From NCBI RefSeq assembly GCF_009931655.1, contig NZ_CP047984.1:1798001-1862000 (forward strand): 64,000 bases of DNA, written 5' to 3'. Below the pieces are notes generated by a model. The model worked only from the letters and a program-made list of their open reading frames with translations. It did no database searches and had not been told where the DNA came from. Below are positions 17,650 to 27,122 of the stretch, in pieces; the first letter of the stretch is position 1, and each line of letters begins with the position of its first letter. The position numbers were made by a program, and so were the translations under genes. The DNA is from Pontibacter russatus (GTDB taxonomy: Bacteria > Bacteroidota > Bacteroidia > Cytophagales > Hymenobacteraceae).

Positions 17650-18933
17650 TCACACAAAGAAGGGGTAGTCTTTTGTAGCGTACTTTTTCATTCCTTCCTC
17701 GTTTATCTCCACCCCTATCCCCGGCTTGTCCCGCAGCACAATAAAACCGTCCTCCGTCATGGGGCCGTCAAAGGTCACGATCTCCTTGAACATGGGGTCG
17801 GTGTGGAAGTACAGCTGCCACTCCAGAATGGCGAAGTTGGGCACGGAGGCACACACGTGGCAGGAGGCCATGGCGGCCAGGTAAGAGCCCACCATATGCG
17901 GCGAGAAAGGCACGTAGTAGAGGTTGGCCAGGTTGGCTATCCGCTGGCCCTCGCCCAGCCCTCCGGCTTTCTGCAAATCGGGCATCACCATATCGGCAGC
18001 CCCTATCTCGAGCAGCCGCCGGAAACCATGGGCCAGGTACAGGTTTTCTCCCACGCAGATGGGCGTACTGGTGGACTCCGTGATATATTTAAGTGCGTCC
18101 ACGTTTTCGGCCGGAACGGGTTCCTCCAGGAACATCAGGTTCAGGGGCTCCATCATTTTGGCCACGCGGTGGCCTGTGGTGGCGTCGTAGCGCCCGTGCA
18201 TGTCCACACATATATCGATGTGGGGCCCCACTGCCTCCCGCACGGCGGCTATCTGGTTGTACATCCGCTCGAGCTCGGCGGGGCTGGCGGTCCAGTTGTA
18301 GCGGTCGTACTTGTTGGGGTCGTTCGCCTCGTCAATGTCCAGCTTCACGGCGGTGTAGCCCCTTTTCACGACATCTTTCGCGGCCTCGCCATACATTTTC
18401 GGGGTGGGGTTTCGCTGGCGGTAAGCCCCGGTATCGCAATATACCCGGATTTTGTCCCTGAACTTGCCGCCCAGCAACTGGTAAACCGGCACGCCCAGGG
18501 CCTTTCCCGCCAGGTCCCACAGGGCAGTCTCAACCGCCGACAGAACGGCTACGTACATTCCCGCCTGGGCTCCCTCAAAAAAGCCGCCCTTCCGCACATC
18601 CTCAAAGATGCGGTTTACGTTCAGCGGGCTTTTGCCTTTGATGCGCTCCCCGAACATCTTCACCAGGTGGTAGGTGCCGGGCGTGGCGTCCACGGCCTCT
18701 CCGCATCCCCATATGTCCTGGTTGGTGTATACCTTCACGAACAGGCTGTGGCCGTTCCGGATGTAGCCCGCCTTTATGTCGGTTATCTTCAGGTCGGATG
18801 GGCTGGATTGCAGCGGCCCTTTCTCTACCGCAGCCTGCAGTTCGTTCCCGAAACCGGACATCAGGCCAAACCCGGCAAGGCCGGCCATACTGCTCTTAGC
18901 CAGGAAGGAGCGCCTGGATTGTTTATTCGCCAT
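17650..18933 (-). CDS. Tat-exported enolase-superfamily acid-sugar dehydratase 2
   Basis: The 427-residue protein has a twin-arginine signal (QSRRSFLAKSSMAGLAGFG, Arg7-Arg8) without a lipobox, so it should be a soluble periplasmic enzyme. The barrel shows Lys197-Leu-Asp199, metal-binding Asp244 with His246 (CVDMHGRYD), Glu270 (FLEEPVPAEN), Glu296 (CVGENLY), Asp319 and His346 (FSPHMVGS). This set fits the galactonate/gluconate/mannonate dehydratase branch. The gene lies 36 bp after the RraA-like gene 3 and precedes dehydratase 1, so all three should be cotranscribed. Exact acid sugar unknown. Confidence 0.9.
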   Translation of the reverse strand: MANKQSRRSFLAKSSMAGLAGFGLMSGFGNELQAAVEKGPLQSSPSDLKITDIKAGYIRNGHSLFVKVYTNQDIWGCGEAVDATPGTYHLVKMFGERIKGKSPLNVNRIFEDVRKGGFFEGAQAGMYVAVLSAVETALWDLAGKALGVPVYQLLGGKFRDKIRVYCDTGAYRQRNPTPKMYGEAAKDVVKRGYTAVKLDIDEANDPNKYDRYNWTASPAELERMYNQIAAVREAVGPHIDICVDMHGRYDATTGHRVAKMMEPLNLMFLEEPVPAENVDALKYITESTSTPICVGENLYLAHGFRRLLEIGAADMVMPDLQKAGGLGEGQRIANLANLYYVPFSPHMVGSYLAAMASCHVCASVPNFAILEWQLYFHTDPMFKEIVTFDGPMTEDGFIVLRDKPGIGVEINEEGMKKYATKDYPFFV

Positions 18934-18969
18934 ATCTTCTTTTGATTATCGTTTATGGATACCGCGCCT

Positions 18970-19920
18970 TTACCAGGTGCGGGTTTTCAGCATCTCCTGG
19001 ATCTGCTCTTTCGGAACCGGCAACTCGTCCAGGTGGTCGTTCAGCCATTTCGAGAAGTCTTTCTCTATTTCCGGCGACCAGCGGTTGTCAATCTGCCCTG
19101 CCGTATATTTCTGCTCGCGCAGGCGCTGGTGACCGAACATATCCCGGAGCCTGACGACTTCAGAGGTTTTCACCACTTTCTCGGCCAGGTGCGGCGGTAT
19201 GAAACTCACCCCTCCGTCGCGGCCCAGCACGATATCGCCGGGCAACACCATCACATCCCCTATCCGGGTAGGCTTGTTGATTCCGATGAGCGTGGTGTTG
19301 AGTTCTCCGTCCGGGTTGTTCAGGTGGTGAGAGGGGTGGTAGCTGCGCACAAAAGAGGTGAAAGAGCCCAGTTCCTTCAGTCCCGCTATATCCCGCACGG
19401 CCCCGTTGTAGACAATCCCGTTTCCTGATTTGGCATAGATGGAGTTCGCCAGGTTGTCGCCAATGGTCGGGCCGTTTTCATGCGCCCCGAACTGATCGGC
19501 CACATATACGTCGCCCTTCACCAGCATGTCAACGGGCCAGGAGTTCTGGTCCTTGATCCGTCCGTCCTTTTTATGGCCCTTCTCCGTGATAACCCGCTGG
19601 ACGTCGGGGCGGCCCGGCATGAACGTGGCCGTGAGCGCGCGGCCCACCAGCACACTGTCGGGGTTTATCACCAGCCATCCCTCGGCGTACTGGTGCTTGT
19701 AGTTCTCTCCCTTCATCACCGCCCAGGCCTCTTCGTGGGTTACCAGCTTCATTCTCTCGAGAATAGCATCCGGAACCTTCGGGCGGCCGTCGGGGAAGCG
19801 CTCGCCTTTCCACTCGGGGGTGAGAAAGAGCAGCTCCTCGCGGGAAATCTGCTGCGCCTGCGAGGTGGTGGAAAGGCCAAGAAAGAGTACAATGAGAAGG
19901 AGTGCGTAATTTTTTTTCAT
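18970..19920 (-). CDS. Exported RraA-like protein 3 with altered active site
   Basis: The 316-residue product has a Sec signal (YALLLIVLFLGLSTTSQAQ) and the shared WKGERFPDGRPKVPDAILER segment. The core VYNGAVRDIAG keeps Arg176 and Asp177, but the acidic residue found at the next catalytic position in paralogues 1 and 2 (Glu181) is Gly180 here. It may therefore be inactive, use another residue, or have another reaction. It is the first gene after the hairpin behind SusD2 and stands 36 bp before dehydratase 2, so it belongs to the SusC2 operon. Confidence 0.85.
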   Translation of the reverse strand: MKKNYALLLIVLFLGLSTTSQAQQISREELLFLTPEWKGERFPDGRPKVPDAILERMKLVTHEEAWAVMKGENYKHQYAEGWLVINPDSVLVGRALTATFMPGRPDVQRVITEKGHKKDGRIKDQNSWPVDMLVKGDVYVADQFGAHENGPTIGDNLANSIYAKSGNGIVYNGAVRDIAGLKELGSFTSFVRSYHPSHHLNNPDGELNTTLIGINKPTRIGDVMVLPGDIVLGRDGGVSFIPPHLAEKVVKTSEVVRLRDMFGHQRLREQKYTAGQIDNRWSPEIEKDFSKWLNDHLDELPVPKEQIQEMLKTRTW

Positions 19921-20024
19921 ATACCTTGTTTTTGACTTTGCTGAAAACTACTCCGGGAGTTATAGCCCTATATAGCCGCAACGTTGCGGGTGCGGTTGAA
20001 GGCTATATCATCCTGCCCCTGGCG

Positions 20025-20056
20025 AGAGGGTAAAACATATATAAGTCTTACCCTCT
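20025..20056 (-). terminator. Hairpin after SusD2
   Basis: AGAGGGTAA (20025-20033) pairs with TTACCCTCT (20048-20056), 9 bp with a 14 nt loop that contains ATATATA. It lies 56 nt after the SusD2 stop and 104 nt before the RraA-like start. No U-tract; possibly a partial terminator or 3' stabiliser. Confidence 0.55.
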
Positions 20057-20112
20057 TGAAAACCAGCCAGGGTTGTACCGTGGGAACAACTACCTCTTTC
20101 GTATGGGCCGCA

Positions 20113-21711
20113 CTACTCCACCACGTCCCAGAACACCGGGTTGCCGAGCGTGTTGCCCCCCATCCGAGCGATGGCCTCCTTTACATTGTCTTCGTTTACA
20201 GAGATTTCCCGCAGCGGATAGGGCAGCCTGCGGATGAAGCCGCCCCCAATATCGTTTACAGAAGGGTCCTGACTCGCATAGTTGATAGGCTCTAATTCCG
20301 GGTAGCCGCTTCTGCGGAAGTTAGACCAGGCTTCCTCGAACTGCAGGAAAGATGCAACCCAGTACTGCTCGTTTATCAGCTCCAATGCCTGGGCGGGGTC
20401 ATAGGCAATCTCAGGCTGTGCCAGGAAGGCATCCACCTCTTCCGGTGTAATGTTGATGATGGCGTCCTCGGTCACGCCACTGTAAGCCTCCATCTGCTCC
20501 ATGTGCGCCCTGATACCAGCTTCATAATTCTCCTGAGCCACGGCCTCGCCTCCAGTTATATACCCTCTGTGCGCAGCCTCTGCCAGAAGCAGCGATGTCT
20601 GGGCGTACGTCACCAGGAACTGCGGCCTGTCGAGTTGCAGCACCGTCCTGCGGTTGAACTGGGAGTAGGCGTAGGCAGCGCCGATTTTACCGGGGAAACC
20701 AGGTGCGTTGGCAATGTTCGTGTCATCATACCCATAGGGCATTCCTTGCTGGTCATCCGGGTTCGTGTTTTCCTCTCCTAATGACTCCAGGGTTCCGGCA
20801 GGGTTCTCATATTTCACCGCAATGTATTCCAGTCGCGGATCATCGGTGCTCTGAAGGAACTCAACAAACGGAGCGCCTACATAGTAGTTAAGCCGCTCAG
20901 TAGCCATCAGCGGAGCCGAGAAGGGATGGATGAAAACCGCACTGTAGGGAACATAAGCGTTGTCCTCGTTCGAAGCCATGACGCCGCCCCTTGCCGGGTC
21001 AACCGCTGTCGTGACAATAGATTGCGCTTTTGCCTCGTCAATCTCAGTGTAACGCATGCCGGTGCGCAGCAAAAGCGAGTTGCCAAGCTTTTTCCACTGC
21101 TCAATATCGCCCCCGTAGAACAAGTCTCCCTGCACGATATCGCCCTCCGGCTCCAGGGAGTCAGTCGCCTGCTGGTATTCCTTTATGATGTCCTCATATA
21201 TAACCGAGGCCTCATCATACTTGGGCAGGTAGGTGCTCTCCAGGAAGCCTTTGCCCGCCTCAAAGTAAGGCACATCGCCGTAGGTGTCCACCAGAATCTG
21301 GAAGCAGTACGCGCGCCAGATCCTGGCCATGTTGTAGAGGTTGCTCCGGTCCGGGTCGTCCTTCGTCATGTCGATGATGGCAGTCAGGTTCCTGATCGAC
21401 AAAGTGTAGAGGTCGTTAAAAATGGGGGCAGACTGTGTTTCATTCACCACATTGAGATTGCCGCCCGCCGGGTTTCCTGAGTAGGGTATCTGCACCTGCT
21501 GCACAATGGCCGCCTGGTAACCCAGCGTGTTGACAGCGGAAGTGCGCAGCGCATCCGAGAACAGGTACTCGGGGTTGAGGGTCGTGGGCTGTATCGGATT
21601 TGTGTTTATCTCCTCAAAATCCTTATCGCAGCCGCCCGCACCGATCAGCAAAGCAATCAGCACCACGGATTTATATATGTTCTTTATCATGATGTTGCTC
21701 ATAATTGACAT
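20113..21711 (-). CDS. SusD/RagB-like lipoprotein 2 (SusD-like_2 type)
   Basis: The 532-residue lipoprotein has the lipobox IGAGGC followed by DKDFEEINTNP, the typical start of the SusD-like_2 subgroup. Family marks are NMARIWRAYCFQILVDTYGDVPY and QFLVTYAQTSLLLAEAAHRG. Its first ATG at 21709-21711 overlaps the SusC2 stop by one base (TAATG), which points to translational coupling; ATGs at 21702 and 21690 are alternative starts, the latter giving the most typical signal (MIKNIYKSVV). It caps SusC2 and presumably binds the acid-sugar polymer or oligomer that feeds the downstream dehydratases. Confidence 0.93.
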   Translation of the reverse strand: MSIMSNIMIKNIYKSVVLIALLIGAGGCDKDFEEINTNPIQPTTLNPEYLFSDALRTSAVNTLGYQAAIVQQVQIPYSGNPAGGNLNVVNETQSAPIFNDLYTLSIRNLTAIIDMTKDDPDRSNLYNMARIWRAYCFQILVDTYGDVPYFEAGKGFLESTYLPKYDEASVIYEDIIKEYQQATDSLEPEGDIVQGDLFYGGDIEQWKKLGNSLLLRTGMRYTEIDEAKAQSIVTTAVDPARGGVMASNEDNAYVPYSAVFIHPFSAPLMATERLNYYVGAPFVEFLQSTDDPRLEYIAVKYENPAGTLESLGEENTNPDDQQGMPYGYDDTNIANAPGFPGKIGAAYAYSQFNRRTVLQLDRPQFLVTYAQTSLLLAEAAHRGYITGGEAVAQENYEAGIRAHMEQMEAYSGVTEDAIINITPEEVDAFLAQPEIAYDPAQALELINEQYWVASFLQFEEAWSNFRRSGYPELEPINYASQDPSVNDIGGGFIRRLPYPLREISVNEDNVKEAIARMGGNTLGNPVFWDVVE

Positions 21712-24700
21712 TATAGTTTAATGTTGACGTTTACACCATAGCTGCGGGTGGTGGGCAGCGAGTGCGCCTCGAGCCCTGCCAGGTTGTCGGAAGCAGAGTA
21801 CTGGGACTCCGGATCAAGGTTGTCAACATACTTCTTGATCATCAGCACGTTGTTCACGTAGGCGTTGATGTTCAGCCCCTTGATGAACGTGTTGCTCAGC
21901 AGCTTGGTGAGATCGTACCCCAGCGAGGCGGTTCGCCACCTGACAAAGCTGGCGTCATATACAAATGGGGTGGCGATGCTGAAGCTCCGGACGCCATTGT
22001 AAAATGTTCCGGGGACTACCGGCGTTGTGTTCGGGTCGCCCTCCGGCGTCACGCTCGGATATATAACCCCTCCCTCGCGTCCGGGCAATGTCGCCTTGTG
22101 CAGGCCGTGGCGGTACCAGTTGAAGTTGGAGTTAGAGATCAGCTTGTGGCCTGCCTTAAAGTCGACCTGTGTGAAGAAGCGGAAGCCTTTGAAGTTGAGG
22201 GTGTTGAGCCATCCGCCCGTGTGGGTCGGAATTGCGCTGCCGTAGGTCACAATATCTCCTCCTAACATATTACCATTGGATGTAACAACCCGTCCCTGCT
22301 CATCGCGCCTGAAATCGACGCCGCGCAGCGAACCCAGCGGCTTCCCGACTTCATGCGACACGATACCGGTGTATTCGCCCGTCCCCACGTCAATCCGCTG
22401 CTGGTTGTTTGCCAGTTCCAGCACTTCGCTCTTGTTGTAAGTCAGGTTGAAGGCGGTCTCCCAGGAGAAATTGCTGTTCGTTACCGGGATGAAGCCCAGC
22501 AGCATTTCTATACCTTCGTTCCGGAGTCTTCCCACGTTCACTTTTGTCTGCCCGAAGCCCGAGGCGTTGGAAATGTCCACATTCAGGATTTCGTCCACGG
22601 TGTTCTTGCGGTACAGCGCCATGTCCAGGTTCACGCGGCTGTTAAACAACCTTAGCTCCAGGCCCACCTCCGCTTCTTTCACTTTCAGAGGCCTCAGGTT
22701 CGGGTTGGGGCTCACCGAACCGGCAATGCTTCCCAGCGGGATGCCGTTCAGGGTCTGGTTGTTCAGCGAGTAGAAGAGCTGGTTGGTATAGGGGTCTGTG
22801 TCTCCGCCCACTTCGGCGTAGGCGGCTCGCAGCTTGCCAAAGTTAACCCAGGAGGGCAGCGAGGACGCAAGCGCCTGACTAAACACAAAGCTGGTGCTCA
22901 CCGACGGGTAAAGGTAGCTGTTCGACTCCGGATTGAGCGTGGAGAACCAGTCGTTGCGGCCCGTAAGCGTCAAGAACAGATACTCCCGGAAGCCGAAATC
23001 CACTGTTCCATATATGGAGTTCACTTTCTTTCTGTAGTAATTGAAATTAGGATCCTTTATCTGCCCGTTACCGATAGTGTACAGGTCCCGCACGTAGAAA
23101 TTGGTGACGGATGTGCTCAGCGTCTGGGACCGCTGGTCCATGGAGTTGCCCCCGATGGTCGCGTCGATGCTGAAATCGCCGAATTCCCGGTTCGCCCCCA
23201 CCAGGAAGTCGAGATTGAGCTCCCGGAAAGTCTCTGAGTCCTGGTAATAATTGCCATTGAAACCTGACGTAGCAGGCGGTAGAAAAGCTGTCCCGGTGGG
23301 GCGGTTCACCTCGTGGTTCACATTGAAATAGTCCTGCCCCACGCGCCCCTGGGCATAGAGCCAGGGCGTGAACTGGTACCGCAATGACACGTTGCCGAAG
23401 AGGCGGTCGCGTTTGCGGTTCTCGAACCGCTCATATATAGACCAGTACATGTTGGTACGGTTCGTAAAACGCGCCGGGTTGATTTCGTTGCCGGTAACCG
23501 GGTCTTTGTAGGCATCCTTCATCCACCTCGGGTCTATGCTGTTGGCCAGGGTGTAAAGCGTGGAGTTCACGTTATAATCCTGCTGCGAAACAACGGGCGG
23601 ATTCTTGTTGTACTCGTTGGAGTAGTTGGCATTGACCTGCGTGGAAAGCTTTTCCGTCAGGTTGTAATTCAAACCAAGGTTCACAGACCGTCTGATAAAG
23701 GCTGAGTTTGGCACAATGCTCTCGGCATCGGTATTAGAGAAGGACACGCGGAAACTCCCCTTGTCGTTTCCCCCGGCTAAAGCCACGCTGTTCTGCAACA
23801 TCAGCCCGGTGCGGTAAAAAGCGTGGGTGCGGTCCTTGAAAGGCACGTACGGGTGCTGCTCCCCATCAACCTGCCACGTTGGCTGGCCATCGAAGCGCTC
23901 GCCGAAGCTCCACACACCTGATGACCGGGCCTCACCCACGGTCTTCGGGCGCACACCGCCTTCGCCCTGGCCGTACTCATATTGAAAGTCTGTGAAATCC
24001 AGCGCCTGATCGGCCTGCACCGTGGAAGACACCGTTATGCCGATGCCCGTCACGTTAGCGCCATCTTTCGTGGTGATGATGATGGCGCCGTCCTTCGCCC
24101 GGAAGCCATACAGCGCGGCGGCGGCGGCCCCCTTCAGCACGGTCATGGATTCTATATCCTCCGGGTTTATACTTTGCAGGCCGTCTCCGGTGTCTGACTT
24201 CGCCTCTCCGGCAAACCCCTCTCCGGCAGCGTTTCCGAGGCCGCCCGCGTTGTTGTTAATCGGCACGCCGTTCACCACTATCAGCGGAGAGTTGTCGCCG
24301 CCGAACGAAGACTGGCCGCGTATCCTGATCTTGGAGGAGCCGCCCGGGCCGGTAGGCGGCGCCTGTACATTGACCCCGGACACCTTTCCGACCAGATTAT
24401 TCCCCACGTTGGTGGACCGGCTGCTTAAAAGCGCCTCCGTATCTACGGTGGCTGTGGCATAGCCCAGTTTCTTGGCTTCCCGCTTTATACCCAGAGCCGT
24501 TACCACCACTTCCTCCAGCGCCTCGGCATCCTCGTTCAGCACCACGTTGAGGCTGGTCTGGTTGCCGACCGTCACTTCTTTTGCAGAATACCCGATATAG
24601 GAGAACACGAGCACATCGCCGGGAGAAGCGCTGAGCGAGAAACTGCCCTGCGCATCCGTGACGGCTCCTCTGCTCGTCCCTTTCACCGCGATGCTCACAC

Positions 24701-25187
24701 CCGGCAGGCCTGCGCCGCTGTTGTCTGTCACGCGGCCGGTCACCTGGGTAGCCTGCACAATGGGTGTTGCTGGCTTCGCACCTTCGCTTCCCTTGTCAGG
24801 CGTCGCCTGTTCCATGCCATGGTATATGAAATAGGTGTTCTCCGGCTTGTTGTATTTCTTATACTTCAGGCCATTGGATTTCAAAATACCGTCCAGCACC
24901 TCTTCCAGTTCCTTTGCGGAGGGGTCTACCGCCCGGACTTGGAGGCCCTCCAGCACTTCCTGGTTGTAGGTGAAGCGAACGTTGTATTTTTTCTCAAGCT
25001 GCCCAAACACGTCTTCCAGGGGCACCAGGGCCGCTTCCGACGGGTTGACACGAGCCACGCGCTTTTCCACTGCTGCGTTGGCTGCCAACGAGAATTCCTG
25101 AGAGAACGCATCCTCAGGGAAGGCGAGCACAGCGACCGAGAGGGACAGCAGCGTTATCCTGACTGTGTGGTAAAACTTCTTTTGCAT
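21711..25187 (-). CDS. SusC-family TonB-dependent transducer/transporter 2 with STN domain
   Basis: The 1158-residue protein has a signal peptide, an STN (secretin/TonB short N-terminal) domain at about 55-125 (PLEDVFGQLEKKYNVRFTY), a carboxypeptidase-D-like domain at 149-220 (VTGRVTDNSGAGLPGVSIAV), then EALEEVVVTALGI instead of the more usual VVVGYG, a plug (PLIVVNGVPINNN, VLKGAAAAALYGFRAKDG) and the barrel. STN domains pass a ligand-bound signal to a FecR anti-sigma factor; the FecR gene sits just 34 bp upstream and the sigma gene beyond it. It forms an operon with SusD2. Confidence 0.95.
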   Translation of the reverse strand: MQKKFYHTVRITLLSLSVAVLAFPEDAFSQEFSLAANAAVEKRVARVNPSEAALVPLEDVFGQLEKKYNVRFTYNQEVLEGLQVRAVDPSAKELEEVLDGILKSNGLKYKKYNKPENTYFIYHGMEQATPDKGSEGAKPATPIVQATQVTGRVTDNSGAGLPGVSIAVKGTSRGAVTDAQGSFSLSASPGDVLVFSYIGYSAKEVTVGNQTSLNVVLNEDAEALEEVVVTALGIKREAKKLGYATATVDTEALLSSRSTNVGNNLVGKVSGVNVQAPPTGPGGSSKIRIRGQSSFGGDNSPLIVVNGVPINNNAGGLGNAAGEGFAGEAKSDTGDGLQSINPEDIESMTVLKGAAAAALYGFRAKDGAIIITTKDGANVTGIGITVSSTVQADQALDFTDFQYEYGQGEGGVRPKTVGEARSSGVWSFGERFDGQPTWQVDGEQHPYVPFKDRTHAFYRTGLMLQNSVALAGGNDKGSFRVSFSNTDAESIVPNSAFIRRSVNLGLNYNLTEKLSTQVNANYSNEYNKNPPVVSQQDYNVNSTLYTLANSIDPRWMKDAYKDPVTGNEINPARFTNRTNMYWSIYERFENRKRDRLFGNVSLRYQFTPWLYAQGRVGQDYFNVNHEVNRPTGTAFLPPATSGFNGNYYQDSETFRELNLDFLVGANREFGDFSIDATIGGNSMDQRSQTLSTSVTNFYVRDLYTIGNGQIKDPNFNYYRKKVNSIYGTVDFGFREYLFLTLTGRNDWFSTLNPESNSYLYPSVSTSFVFSQALASSLPSWVNFGKLRAAYAEVGGDTDPYTNQLFYSLNNQTLNGIPLGSIAGSVSPNPNLRPLKVKEAEVGLELRLFNSRVNLDMALYRKNTVDEILNVDISNASGFGQTKVNVGRLRNEGIEMLLGFIPVTNSNFSWETAFNLTYNKSEVLELANNQQRIDVGTGEYTGIVSHEVGKPLGSLRGVDFRRDEQGRVVTSNGNMLGGDIVTYGSAIPTHTGGWLNTLNFKGFRFFTQVDFKAGHKLISNSNFNWYRHGLHKATLPGREGGVIYPSVTPEGDPNTTPVVPGTFYNGVRSFSIATPFVYDASFVRWRTASLGYDLTKLLSNTFIKGLNINAYVNNVLMIKKYVDNLDPESQYSASDNLAGLEAHSLPTTRSYGVNVNIKL

Positions 25188-25221
25188 AGACTTAAGTAGT
25201 TAAGTAGTATAGAAGATTCGA

Positions 25222-26250
25222 TTAATTCAGTTCCTGTCTCTCGAACAGAAGGCGGTTACCTTCCCGCTTTACATGCAACTCATTTACCTTGGCTAAAGCG
25301 TCCAGCAGATCATCCAGGTTTTCGGTGGAGATAACACCCCTCATGCGCTCCTGCGCAATGTCGGGGCTGGCAAAGGCCACCTCTATCCCAAATGTCTCCT
25401 CTATCCTGTTTGTCACCTCCCGGAGGGTGGTGCCGTCCATAATCCACTGTTGTCTTGTCCAGTCGTTGTACCGTTCCGGGTCAACCTTCTTCCTAACCGG
25501 ACTCCCCGAGCCCTCGTATAGCCCCACCAGTTCCCCGGGCTTCATCAGAATGGGGCCAGACTGCCCTTCGCGGTTCAGCTTCAGCTTTACCCTGCCCGAG
25601 TTCAGAACCACCTGGCTCCCCCTGGCCCTGCTGAAAACGTTAAACTGCGTGCCCAGCACCACTACATCCACCTTTTCGGTATGCACGGTAAAGCGCTTGT
25701 CCCCGAACCCCTTCTTCTTCGCCACTTTAAAGAAAGCCTCACCGGTTAGCCGCACTTCCCTGGATTCTCCCCAGCCCCACCAGTTGGGCAGCACTTCCAG
25801 GGTTGAGTTTGCATTCATAAGCACGGCTGTTCCATCCGCGAGCGTGATACCTTTTTGCTGCCCGAAGTCCGTGTGGTACCTGACCGTCCTGTCCGCGCGC
25901 AGCAGGTAAAACAGAAACCCTGACACCAGAAGCAGCGCTGCCACTGCCGCCCACTTGCCAAAGGGCTGCCAGCGGCTTTCCGGCCTGAGCTTCCTTGTAG
26001 TGCCGGATGCGTGCCTGCTCTCCGCGATCCTTTCCCATACTTCCTCCTGCTCCCCTTCTGCCGGTATGTCCTCCTTGAAGCTAAACAATAGAACCAGGCT
26101 ACGGGCCTGTTCTATCGTCTGTCGTTTCTCCGGGTGTTCACTAAGCCATTTCTGCCAAAAAAGGGCGTCTTCTCTGCCAGGGTGCTGTACCCACCGTTGA
26201 AAGCGCGAGTCCATGGCGAAATCCTCCACCGAGTAATCGAAATAGTTCAT
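25222..26250 (-). CDS. FecR-family anti-sigma factor 1
   Basis: I place the start at the ATG 26248-26250 (MNYFDYSVEDFAMDSRFQRW), which is preceded by AAGGA and fits the family; a GTG at 26295 would add 15 residues. The N-terminal cytoplasmic domain is followed by one membrane helix (WAAVAALLLVSGFLFYLL), the FecR beta-domain (RYHTDFGQQKGITLADGT, LTGEAFFKVAKK) and a DUF4974-like C-terminal domain (RIEETFGIEVAFASPDI). It should hold the ECF sigma factor 26529-27122 inactive until SusC2 signals through its STN domain. The 34 bp gap to SusC2 suggests one transcript. Confidence 0.92.
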   Translation of the reverse strand: MNYFDYSVEDFAMDSRFQRWVQHPGREDALFWQKWLSEHPEKRQTIEQARSLVLLFSFKEDIPAEGEQEEVWERIAESRHASGTTRKLRPESRWQPFGKWAAVAALLLVSGFLFYLLRADRTVRYHTDFGQQKGITLADGTAVLMNANSTLEVLPNWWGWGESREVRLTGEAFFKVAKKKGFGDKRFTVHTEKVDVVVLGTQFNVFSRARGSQVVLNSGRVKLKLNREGQSGPILMKPGELVGLYEGSGSPVRKKVDPERYNDWTRQQWIMDGTTLREVTNRIEETFGIEVAFASPDIAQERMRGVISTENLDDLLDALAKVNELHVKREGNRLLFERQELN

Positions 26251-26528
26251 TTTCCTTGCTTGTAGTGGAGCTGCTTTTAGTAATTGGTCACTCACCTATA
26301 TAAGGCGGCGATGGCTTCAAAATCTCATCAAAAAATTAAAAGTTTTTTTAAAGGACTGGTTTTCGCCTCTGGAACCTCTACGAACGGGAGCGTTTGGCAA
26401 GGGTCCGAGGCAAGGCGGAGAGCCATCCAGGCAGTGAAACAGACCGGAGGTGCCTTGCTTCTCTCAGCAAAGGAGATATAAATTTCTATAATGGCAGACA
26501 GGCCGCTCGTGTAGCGGGCGCTCCCTGT

Positions 26529-27122
26529 TCACGCGCATAGGCAGAGAAGGCAGAGCGCGACTCTGACGATATCTGTTTTAATCAGGTGAAGCGCCTTTGA
26601 AACGAGGTTGTAGCAGGAGTCGACGCTGAGGGACATGAGCGATGCTATCTCCTCGTACGACATGCTATTGTAATATCTCAGGAAGATGGCTTCCTTTTGC
26701 CGTGGGGTCAGCGAGTTTATGGCTCTCTGAAGGCTAGCCTGTTGCTCCTGGGACAGCTGGTGGGAAATCAGCAGGGACTCATATGGCAGCACAAGTTCAA
26801 AACGCGCCTCGGAGAGACTCTCCTGCCCAAGGCTTAGTTTCTTCTTCCTGTCCAGCGCGTCCAGCATTTTATGGCGCATGGCCTTTAAAAGATAGTATTT
26901 GAGAGAGGTAACAATGCTCCCGTCACACCGCTTCTCCCACAGCTTCACGAACAGGTCGTGAATGCTGTCCTTCACCAGGTCCTTATCAGCGGTAAACTTA
27001 CAGCCATAGTTGTAAAGCAGACGGAAGAAGGAGTTGTATATCTCCGCAAACGCCTTTTCACTGCCATTCTGAAAATCTACCCACAGCTGGTCACTTTGGT
27101 CCGAATCCTTGTGTAATTCCAT
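26529..27122 (-). CDS. ECF RNA polymerase sigma factor 1
   Basis: The 197-residue protein has sigma region 2 (AFAEIYNSFFRLLYNYGCKF, DSIHDLFVKLWEKR) and region 4 (SLTPRQKEAIFLRYYNSMSYEEIASLMSLS) with no region 1 or 3, as in the Bacteroidota ECF groups paired with FecR and SusC. It ends in an odd hydrophobic, Cys-containing tail (VALCLLCLCA). It lies upstream of FecR1 with a 278 bp gap in which I see no gene. Expected target: its own FecR1-SusC2 operon. Confidence 0.93.
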   Translation of the reverse strand: MELHKDSDQSDQLWVDFQNGSEKAFAEIYNSFFRLLYNYGCKFTADKDLVKDSIHDLFVKLWEKRCDGSIVTSLKYYLLKAMRHKMLDALDRKKKLSLGQESLSEARFELVLPYESLLISHQLSQEQQASLQRAINSLTPRQKEAIFLRYYNSMSYEEIASLMSLSVDSCYNLVSKALHLIKTDIVRVALCLLCLCA

